64,000 nucleotides of DNA from Palaemon carinicauda (taxonomy: Eukaryota; Arthropoda; Malacostraca; Decapoda; Palaemonidae), in the NCBI RefSeq assembly GCF_036898095.1, contig NC_090768.1, forward strand, positions 48,442,201-48,506,200, written 5' to 3'. Positions 55,986 through 64,000 of this stretch are shown piece after piece; position 1 is the first letter of the stretch; the number at the start of each line of letters is the position of its first letter. The translations under genes were made by a program, and so were the position numbers. The notes below the pieces were generated by a model. It made no database searches. It was not told the origin of the DNA and saw only the letters and a list, made by a program, of their open reading frames with translations.

Positions 55986-57134
55986 TTACCCACTACTGCA
56001 TTCGCTGTAACGAATGGACCCAGTGTGTAGCAGTCCTCGTAAAGAGTCTGGACATCTTTTAAGTAAAAATGACGCGAATACCGACTTGCTTCTCCAAACG
56101 GTCGCGTCCATAATACTTTGCAGAGATTTATTTTGCTTAAAGGCCACGGAATTTGCTATAGCTCTTACTTCGTGCGTCTTAACCTTAAGCAAGCATCGGT
56201 CTTTTTCATTCAAGTGAGAATGAGCCTCTCGTATTAAAAATCTGATAAAATATGACAAAGCATTCTTTGACATAGGCAATGATGGTTTCTTAACTGAGCA
56301 CCATAATGCCTCAGATCCACCTCGTAAGGACTTAGTACGAGCTAAGTAGAACTTAAGAGCTCTAACTGGACACAGCACTCTTTCAAGTTCGTTGCCTACG
56401 ATCTCTGACAGGCAAGGTATATCAAAAGACTTAGGCCAAGGACGAGAAGGCAGTTCATTTTTGGCCAGGAAACCAAGTTGAAGTGAACATGTGGCTTTTT
56501 CTGTAGAAAATCCGATGTTCTTACTGAAGGCATGAATTTCACTGACCCTTTTAGCCGAAGCCAAGCACACTAAGAAAAGCGTCTTGAAGGTGAGATCCTT
56601 CAGGGAGGCTGAATGTAATGGCTCAAACCTGTCTGACATGAGGAACCTTAGGACCACGTCTAAGTTCCATCCAGGAGTTGCCAAACGACGTTCCTTAGAG
56701 GTCTCGAAAGACTTAAGGAGATCTTGGAGATCTTTATTGTTGGAAAGATCTAAGCCTCTATGACGAAAGACCGAAGCCAACATGCTCCTGTAGCCCTTAA
56801 TCGTGGGAGCTGAGAGGGAGCGAACCTTTCTCAGATGTAAAAGAAAATCTCCGATTTGGGCTACAGAGGTACTGGAAGAGGACACAGATGCTGGCTTGCA
56901 CCAGTCTCGAAAGACTTCCCACTTCGACTGGTATACTCTGATGGTAGAAGCTCTCCTAGCTCTCGCAATCGCACTGGCTGCCTCCTTCGAAAAGCCTCGA
57001 GCTCTTGAGAGTCTCTCGATAGACTGAAGGCAGTCAGACGAAGCGCGGGGAGGCTTTGATGAACAATCTTTACGTGGGGCTGACGTAAGAGATCTACCCT
57101 TAGAGGAAGACTTCTTGGAATGTTTACCAGCCAT
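55986..57134 (-). pseudogene. Element 4 tyrosine recombinase, frame broken before the catalytic Tyr
   Basis: The frame is open from 57539. Similarity to element 3 YR begins near the Met at 57132-57134. LQSIERLSRARGFSKEAAS, SVFRHRGLDLSNNKDLQDLL, LASAKRVSEIHAFSKNIGF and THEVRAIANSVAF are present. After VFASF the frame leaves the element 3 sequence: the A run at 56065-56069 (plus strand) has five bases where element 3 has four. The tyrosine and the last 30 residues are therefore out of frame. If the extra base is an assembly error, the gene would be open. Confidence 0.87.
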
Positions 57135-58600
57135 TGAAGTACCTCGGTGAACCACTCTCTCGCGGGCCAGAGGGTAGCAACCAACGTCAACCTTGTCCCT
57201 TCTTGAGAGGCGAACTTCTGCAGTACCTTGTTGACTATCTTGAATGGTGGGAATGCATATAAGTCCAGATGAGACCAATCCAGTAGAAACGCGTCTATGT
57301 GGATTGCTTCTGTATCTAGGACTGGTGAGCAATAGACTGGTAACCTTTTGGTCAACGAGGTGGCAAAGAGGTCTATGGTGGGTTGACCCCAAGTAGCCCA
57401 AAGACTCTTGCCCACGTCCTTGTGGAGGGTCCATTCCGTGGGTATCACCTGACCCCTCCGACTGAGACAGTCTGCCAAGACGTTCAAGTCCCCCTGGATG
57501 AATCTCGTCAACAGGGAGATGCCTCGATTTCTTGACCATATGAGAAGGTCCCTTGCGATCTTGTACAGCGTGAGGGAGTGTGTGCCTCCTTGCTTGGAGA
57601 TGTACGCCAAAGCTGTGGTGTTGTCTGAGTTGACCTCTACCACTTAGTTTCGAAGAAAGCTTTCAAATTTCATCAAGGCCAAGTGGACTGCTAATAACTC
57701 CTTGCCGTTGATGTGCATGCTCTTCTGACTTGAGGTCCACAAACCCGAGCATTCCCGACCGTCCAGGGTCGCACCCCAACCCAAATCCGACGCATCTGAG
57801 AACAACACGTGGTTTGGGTTCTTGACTGCTAGGGATAGTCCCTCTCTCAGACTGATATTGCTGTCCCACCATTTCAGGCATGCCTTTACTGGTTCGGAGA
57901 CTGGGAATGATACCGTCTCTAACGTCTTGTCCTTGTTCCAGTGAGAGGCTAGATGGAACTGGAGAGGCCGAAGGTGTAGTCTCCCTAGCGAGACAAACTG
58001 CTCCAGGGATGAGAGAGTCCCTACGAGATTGTTCCAACTCCTGACTGAACAAACGTTCTCTTTTCAGCATTAGTTGGACTTTGAGCAGGGCTTGTTCTAT
58101 TCGGGTGGCAGACGGAAAAGCCCGAAAAAACTGGACTGCGAATCTCCATCCCCAAATATAGAATAATCTGGGATGGGATCAGTTGGGACTTTTCTAGGTT
58201 GACCAAAAGTCCCAACTCCCTGGCCAGACTCAACGTCCAATGTAGATCCTGCAGACAGCGAAGACTGGACGATGCTCTGAGAAGCCAGTCGGCCAAGTAC
58301 AGGGAGGCTCGGATTCCCGATAGATGGAGGAATTTTGCCACATTCCTCATGAGCCTCGTAAACACGAGAGGAGCAGGACTGAGGCCAAAGCACAGGGCTC
58401 GAAACTGGAACCCCACATTCCTGTAAACAAACCTCAGAAACGGTTGGGAATCCGGGTGTATAGGAATGTGGAAGTATGCATCCTGAAGGTCGAGAGAGAC
58501 CATCCAGTCGCCTTCCATTAATGCTGTCAAGACAGCCTGGTAGACTTCATCATGAAGTTTGTCTTGACAATGAACACCTTGAGCGCACTTGCCTCTTGCG
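56861..58600 (-). pseudogene. Element 4 RT-RNase H-MT remains
   Basis: RT (58600-58021) starts only at the FIVKTNF-type box. It has MVSLDLQDAYFHIPIH, FRALCFGLSPAPLVFTRL and SLYLADWLLRAS, where the first Asp of the catalytic pair is Ala (58285-58299; element 3 has YLDDW). RNase H has a stop at about 57645-57647, between the LRxK block and VEVNSDNTTALAYISKQGG. The open frame 57643-56861 then gives the end of RNase H (NVLADCLSRRGQVIPTEW) and the MT segment (DLFATSLTKRLPVYCSP, LYAFPPFKIV, LVATLWPAREWF). It overlaps YR in another frame. Confidence 0.87.
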
Positions 58601-60301
58601 TACTCCTGCAGTGAACGTGGCTGCCAGATCATTGGAGCCATCCCTGATAGACTTGTTCCTGCAGAGAACGTGGCTGTCAGAATATTGGAGCCATCCCTGA
58701 TAGCCTTGTTTATGCATGACATAATTGTACAGCAAAACTTCAAACGCTCGAAAAAACTCCTAACAGGAGATGGTCTAGCTCTGAAGCCGACCATAAAATC
58801 TTGGAGCGTCTCATGGCCAGGCGCCAGGGAGAGTCTATGAGGTTTGAGAAGTCTATCTGGGCAGAGGCAGGAACTCCCAAGCCGAGAACTTCTCCCGTGT
58901 CATACCAGACTCTCGCTCTATAAGCCAGCTTAAAAGTAGGGAAAGCAAAGGCTGTCTCCCCCAAACTCCTCCTGGTGATTAACCAATCGCCTAGCAAACG
59001 TAAAGCTCTCTTAGAAGAGCGAGAGAGCACTAGCTTAGAAAACAACGGCTTCAAAGTAGCTAGGCCTAGTGTAAACTCTGACGTTTAGGCGAACGAGGAG
59101 CAGCAGTTACAAAAAGATCCGGACAAAGATCCTTAAAAATCAGCATGATTTATTTAAAGTCCATAGAGGGCTGAGCAGCTTTAGGCTCCTCTCCGTCTGA
59201 CAGAGTCCTCAAGGGAATATCAGTAGGAGGGGGATCAGCAACTTCCTCATCTGAAGGAACCTTGTCCGACAATTGCCGAGTCTCAAGCAAGGGAGAGACC
59301 TGCCGTGGTGGCAATGCTTGACAAGCAGAGTCCACACGCAAAGGAGCAACAGTAGCAGTCAAGGACGCTATGTCATGTAACTGCTTAAAGGACTGACCAG
59401 CAACAACAACAGGTGCGGGAGGACGCTCGACGTCAACTCGAGACTGCCTTGACTGCTTAGACTGAGCAGTCAAAACAACTCTTGACTGCGGTGCTTGACG
59501 CTCAACGTCAAAACAAGTCAACTATGCTGGTTGGCGAACGTCCTGAACGTCAACAAGAGCAAGCGGCAGCGGCTGAACGTCCACAAGCGGCTGAGAGTCA
59601 ACACGGGACTGCATCGAGTGAGGCTCTACAAAACATGATTGACGTGACTTTGTAACGTCAATGTCAACAGGACGAGCAAAGGCTCGTTTGGGCGGCTGAC
59701 GGCCAGGATCTCGATCAGCTAAGCGGCGAGGATCATCGTAAACCTGCTCAGCAGAATAGTCCTTCATAAGAGAGGCAAGCTTATTCTGCATGTCTTGCAG
59801 TACAACCCATTTAGGATCAACGGGAATGGGTGCGGTAAGAGACTAGGGTAACGTCTGTGACTGCAAAACCTTGCCTACAAAAAGACTCTCGGAGCCTGTG
59901 TTACGCTTTTGTTTAGGCGGCGAGCAGTCTTCCGATGACTGCATAGGGTCAGAGCTGTCCCAATGGCTATAACCAGGACGCTGGACCTGTCCTAAAGGGA
60001 CTGACTTTCGCTTAAAGGGCCTCGAAACCTTGCTCCACGGTTTCTTTCGCGAAAAGCCTTCGGATGACGAGGAGAAAATCGTCTCGCTCGTCTTATGGTA
60101 GGGGCGGTCTTGATGAGACACGCCTGAAACCATAGAGGGAACGTCTGTTCGCTGATCAAGGCCTCTCGAACCCCTAAGTCGTACGACATTACTTCTCCCC
60201 TGGGCTTGGGAGCTTGCAAGAGGTCCCGGACTAGGCGAACGACAGGCACGAACAGACGAACCCTCGGTCGCAACACTGATAACACTTTGCGCAATTATCA
60301 C
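58590..60301 (-). pseudogene. Element 4 gag-like remains
   Basis: Blocks 60301-59843, 59791-59522, 59521-59150 and 59054-58740 match the middle and C-terminal domains of element 3's gag (GSSVRACRSPSPGPLASSQ, LVLSRSSKRALRLLGDWL, WSASELDHLLLGVF). Short frame breaks and stops separate them. The C-terminal end is cut: gag passes into RT near 58590, and the remaining junction is disturbed by a 53-base tandem duplication. The Cys-rich N-terminus is absent, as in element 2. Confidence 0.82.
58604..58709. repeat. 53-base tandem duplication at the gag/RT junction of element 4
   Basis: TCCTGCAG-GAACGTGGCTG and the following ATTGGAGCCATCCCTGATAG occur at 58604-58656 and again at 58657-58709 with about five differences. 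As 53 is not a multiple of three, it shifts the frame. Confidence 0.88.
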
Positions 60302-61600
60302 TTTATCACTACGATTTTCTGTTTTGCACTTACTTCACTGAAATCGAATTTTTCAACAATTCACATTAGGCATGAATAAAACTGATTTCTACCTGAAGCA
60401 CGCAATTCTACCCTACATCAAAAGGTTATAATTGCGAAATAAGTCGTATAATGTAAGCACATTAATACAAGCAAAAAACAGTAAACATATATTAAGATAA
60501 AAAGATCAGTGACTGGGGAGGAGACTAAACACTAGTTCATTCAAAACTACGTTTTCAATCTCTCACCGTACAGTGCCTTGGGACGAGAATAAAAACTAAA
60601 AACGTTTTATCCTTTCTCCCCGTACAGAGACTTGGGACGAGAGTAAAAAACTGACTTGAGAACAACGTTACTCGCTTGGGGCGAGAATAAAGATCGGAAC
60701 GTTCTCTCTTCCTCTCTCTCTCTCCGTCTCTCTCTCTCTCTCTCTTTCTCTTGATTTCACACCGAAGAGAAAAGCCCACTCACCTTTCGTCAATAAACAG
60801 GTTATTTGACCAAAGGAAAAAACTGAAAGGACTAAGAAATTGAAAATTAACAAGTTCCTTTAAATTAGTATTTAAAACATTTACGTTTGAAAGAAGAATG
60901 AACAAAACGTCAGAATCGATTTACTCTTTCTGCAAAGTGAAACCGTGATTCTCTCTCTCTCTATCGTAACGATAGGGCGCAAACTGCGTAGCATAAATAA
61001 ATCAAACGTTAGTTCATCTTTGAAACAGTACGAAGACTATTCAAAGAAAATCTTTCATGAAATATCTACTAAAAAATATTCATTTAATAAGTTTTAAATC
61101 ATTTGCTCTGTAAAAGTTATTTACGATTGAAAGGGCTCAACGTTGTTTAACTTCGGTTTCCAAGTTAGGACCGCCTACTCTCGGATTAGGGGAGGAATAG
61201 GTAAGGTCGCATATAAACAAATCATTAAAATTTATCTTGATGTTTATTATAAATGGAAAGCTAATCGAAGAGGCCTAATAAAGGCGGTTGAGATATAAAA
61301 TATATAGAGGAAAATCTATAATTAACAACAACAATTTATAACGTGATAAGATAATTGCTAAAAGCCTAAGACACACTTCCGTACTAAGGGAAGGGTCGGC
61401 CATTTTTAAAAGTCAAAGAAAGTCCAAAAAACAATCCAAAGTCATCAACAATTAAATCTATCCAAAAAAGAGTTCAAGATTTAAGTTGAAGATAAAACAC
61501 CTGCACTGCGAAAGCTCAAACCAAAATGAAGTACTTCACCAAGTCTGTTGAAAAACTCCAGGTTATACAGCGAGTAATGGTACGTCTTGTCGTTCAGACC
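60302..61600 (-). other. Element 4 5' leader, non-coding
   Basis: About 1.3 kb without a long frame between gag and the right terminal repeat. It contains a (CT)n run at about 60705-60758 and blocks shared with element 2's leader (TATCGTAACGATAG near 60961, the AAGGGAAGGGTCGGCCAT block near 61387). Element 3 lacks this segment. Confidence 0.6.
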
Positions 61601-61610
61601 GACAGAGAAG

Positions 61611-61773
61611 AATTGGGTCTGTTTACATGTATATGCGGTATCTGGCCGATAGTTGGCGCTAGTGGGCACACCCGCAACCTTCATAGCGATCGCTCGCGAG
61701 TTTTTGTGTTTTTCTGTCGAGCCGCCGGAGGCTCAGCTATTATATATTCACCGGCTAAGTTAAATATTTAAAA
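61611..61773. repeat. Element 4 right inverted terminal repeat
   Basis: Reverse complement of about 55299-55435 with about one difference (TTGGCGCTAG versus the CTGGCGCCAA complement). The outer end CTAAGTTAAATATTTAAAA is repeated inverted in the ICR. Confidence 0.92.
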
Positions 61774-61886
61774 CCAGGATTTTCCTCGTAGGGGTAGGAA
61801 AAAAAAGGAACCCAAAGAGCCTGGCCCCGCAAAACTCTAAGAGCTTTGTTGTGCCCTGTGGACACGATGATGAGAGTCAATGGCCT

Positions 61887-62210
61887 CAAGCGTCAGCAGG
61901 CATCACCATCTGTGGCCATAACCCCAAAGGATTATAGCTCACAAGACTCGTGTTCCGGGGAAACAATGGGACATGCGACCGCAAGCGGTCGGCAGGCATC
62001 AACATCTGCGACAATAACCCCAAAGATATATTGCTCAAGAAACTTCTTGAGCACCTGGGGACAAAATGGGAGAGGCAGAGCTCAAGCAATCAACAGGCAT
62101 CATGCTTTGAGGCAATAACTTTGAAGGATTATGGCTCATAAAACTCGTACACCGAGGGCCCGATGAGCAGCGGCCGCAAAAGGTCATCAGGCTTAACCAT
62201 CTGGGAGCCC
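61887..62210. repeat. Tandem repeat with unit of about 93-101 bases
   Basis: Units start at about 61887, 61980, 62081 and 62175, each with CAAG-GGTC-GCAGGCATCA, then a CATCTG block, then AATAACCCCAAAGGATTAT-like and GCTCA-AA-ACT blocks. They are diverged. Related units lie at about 54560-54830 across element 4, so the array was probably continuous before that insertion. It is in the gag part of the older relic. Confidence 0.75.
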
Positions 62211-62944
62211 AGAAGAGCTGGAACAAGGCCCGATGAATCGAGTTCTTGCTTTGAACCCCAAAGGGGGTAACTTCACAGGAGAGGAGGGCGTCACTTGCCA
62301 ATGAGAGAGGCACTTTAAACAGGGAGGAGAAGCTCAATGCTTCAAACACAACAAGCCTTCAGCAGAGCAAGCTCCCTCTGAGGGCTGTTCATATAATCAA
62401 TGAGCTTAGAAGACTAACCTAAGTCAGCTTTATGTTACCCTCGTACTCCAGCGTTAGAAGGCACGAGAGAAATCTCAAACGGATAACTCCAAGGAATGCC
62501 AGTTGCAACTGCTCTCGTTTCTAAGCCAGAGCTGTAGGAACAAAGAGAGCAGATGCAGAGAGTGCTGCAGCTAAAGGCATGAGAAGCTCTGTTGATGTAT
62601 TACCTTCATTTTCTCATAAAAGAAGACTGCAGTTAATCACAAGGGATGCAGGTCTGCATTCATGCTGTGCCCTTAACTGTAGTACCCTCGAAAACCATTC
62701 CTTGGCAAGGAGATCCAAGAGCCCAAAGGAGGGCAAGAGTTGCCGCAAACTGCAACGGGAGACACTCCCCCAGAGGCGGCAGCTGTTGCTTCACTAAGGG
62801 AAGCGACGGTGTCCGCACCTAAGAGTTGTCCAGGGGTTAAGCAGCAATCACTCTCATTCGATTGTCCTCGGGAGGAGAAAGAGCGAGCAAAGTCAGAGGA
62901 GGGATCACACTGACAGAGAAAAAAGTCAGGACTTCTTCACTTTT

Positions 62945-63145
62945 GAGGAAAACCCCAAAGGAGAAGAATCCCTTTCGGCTTCTTTCTCCATCGTCTACCG
63001 AACCTCACCCACTGGGAGGATGGCTACTCCTGACACTCGATACAAGAGGAGTCCTGCGAGCAAGAGTGACCTCTGCAAGCAGGGCAAAAGGAATTTGGTT
63101 CAATCTCAGTAGCCATCATGCATTGGCACCTTCACAACTAGGACC
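62945..63145 (-). pseudogene. Gag N-terminal remnant of the split relic
   Basis: The minus strand reads EIEPNSFCPACRGHSC, then CIECQE, then QVRFGRRWRKK with small breaks. This parallels the N-terminus of element 1 gag (VDPHSLC..CRG..C.....CPECVGW, then QWVRYGTKKRK). The Cys spacing supports a gag origin and shows that the older element reads on the minus strand. Confidence 0.6.
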
Positions 63146-63366
63146 AGCCCGCATGGTGAGATCCATGAAACCCAAGAATTGAAAAGTCAAAGACAGTTTG
63201 TTAACAGGAGAGAGACAGCACGTCTACAATCCTCCGAGCCAAAAGCAAAAGTGACGCTAACCACCAACCATGTACCTCGTTAAAGCCTTATGATTAGTTT
63301 CCAACTTCACCAAACGTATATGCCCTATAAGGAGCGAAAGGGTTTGTAGTCAGTGTTGGAACAAAT

Positions 63367-64000
63367 ATCAATAAAAAAAATAAAGATAACAAGTGACTCT
63401 ATTGAACAACAAAAGTATATTAATAACCTTTAGAACAGCCTGTGGAAATTTGTCTGTAGCATTGAGGAAGGAAATACAATAAAACAGTTGCACATGTAAA
63501 ACAACCAATTACATTTCAACATGCTGCACTGAACTTGTCAAATATGAAGCCTTTATCTCTATCTACAACTATAGTCATGTTTTTTAAATAAAAAATATAA
63601 AAGCTGAACTATTAAAATCAGTGGTTATTTCAAAATGAATTGATATGTTATTCTATAGCAGATAAATAAAGAGTATAAGGGAAATATTATCTTCCTAGTT
63701 TCAGTATTTTCAATTAGAAACTAACCTCATGGAACAGTCTCCAATAAATTCCCTTGAATAATCGAGGGAAGGCCCATTGAGCATTTGGTCTACTGGCAAG
63801 TTTCACCGACCTTATATTTCAAGTTTTCTAATACAGTACATATATTGTACTGTACAGTATATGCACCCACAACTTGGCAAACCAATTATCTGACAGCAAA
63901 ATCTATGTATAAGGCTCAAAGACTGTTTGTAAAACCATTTAAAGTATTTCATATATTATCTATGCGTATTAAAGTGAGCATTGTTAGATATACAGTTCTG
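63367..64000. other. PLRG1 intron, no recognised feature
   Basis: AT-rich sequence at the right edge. I looked on the minus strand for the preceding PLRG1 exon (which should end near ...CWDLEYNK) and did not find it. A palindromic TACTGTACAGTA stretch near 63850 is a motif common in this AT-rich genome. Confidence 0.5.

Larger units (their letters stand above)
55247..61773 (-). mobile_element. DIRS1-like retrotransposon, element 4 (nested)
   Basis: A 6.5-kb element of the family of elements 2 and 3. Terminal repeats at about 55260-55437 and 61611-61760 differ at about one position over 130 bases, and an ICR lies near 55480-55580. Coding segments are YR, MT, RNase H, RT and gag on the minus strand. 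It is inactive: part of gag and the RT N-terminus are deleted, the RT active site reads YLADW, there is a stop in RNase H, and a frame break precedes the YR tyrosine. It lies inside an older DIRS relic, in sense orientation to PLRG1. Its leader matches element 2. Confidence 0.92.
52867..63366 (-). mobile_element. Old DIRS-like relic split by element 4
   Basis: The left end AATGACAAATTTGG, followed by TAGTATTTTTCCTAACAATAC, at 52861-52905 resembles the left end of element 5. The right end TTTGTAGTCAGTGTTGGAAC, followed by AAAT at 63361-63366, resembles the right end of element 1. Between them, with element 4 (55247-61773) removed, about 4 kb remains. The right part has a gag N-terminus (about 62950-63140). 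Both sides of the insertion carry the same gag-type tandem repeat (54778 on the left, 61887-62210 on the right). A possible RT remnant lies near 53110-53440. The copy is heavily decayed and shorter than a full element. Confidence 0.65.

Noticed and set aside
60705..60853. Arg/Glu-rich open frames (RERERE type) in the element 4 leader
   Set aside because: They are translations of the (CT)n tract; the equivalent tract in element 2 does not keep the same frame.

Overview
The window is animal nuclear DNA, most likely from a decapod crustacean. The only host gene I can support is the 3' part of PLRG1 (pleiotropic regulator 1; PRL1 in plants, Prp46 in yeast), a WD40 protein of the spliceosomal Prp19 complex. 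It lies on the minus strand. Five coding exons (52554-52748, 41920-42108, 28820-28967, 8517-8632, 7794-7853) join in phase, have GT/AG borders and encode the last 235 residues with the stop codon. Exons for the N-terminal half should lie beyond position 64000. The decapod assignment rests on the abundance of DIRS1-like retrotransposons, on dispersed repeats resembling ones I remember from shrimp and crab sequences, and on very long AT-rich introns. It is an inference, and I cannot name the species.

The three large introns (20.2, 13.0 and 10.4 kb) and the upstream intron are filled mainly by tyrosine-recombinase (YR) retrotransposons of the DIRS1 type. Five well-preserved copies are present: element 1 (10034-16367), element 2 (22109-28490), element 3 (32272-38790), element 5 (44672-50947, 5' end lost) and element 4 (55247-61773). 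All read on the minus strand, the same strand as PLRG1. Their order along the minus strand is: terminal repeat, gag-like ORF, reverse transcriptase (RT), RNase H, methyltransferase-like (MT) segment, overlapping YR ORF, internal complementary region (ICR), inverted terminal repeat. Elements 2, 3 and 4 form one family (palindrome GCGATCGC in the terminal repeat). Elements 1 and 5 belong to a second group whose gag carries an Arg/Ser-rich segment.

Element 3 is the best preserved, with an intact 813-codon gag and an open YR, but two single-base frame breaks in the RT/RNase H frame. Element 2 has lost the RT core yet has inverted repeats that look identical by eye. Element 4 has lost the gag/RT junction, has an altered RT active site, and sits inside an older DIRS relic spanning 52867-63366.

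Older relics fill much of the rest: DIRS-like remains at 1-1030, 5263-7240, 16375-17650 (plus strand) and 29095-31925; non-LTR (LINE) remains at 1040-2530 and 40310-40870; two Tigger/pogo-like DNA transposon remains at 17740-20760; a tandem pair of tRNA-derived SINEs near 21.1-21.4 kb; a terminal-inverted-repeat element at 42981-44033; and a TAA-tailed dispersed repeat at 42868-42965, 50948-51226 and 51227-51742. I saw no CRISPR array, operon, rRNA or stand-alone tRNA gene.
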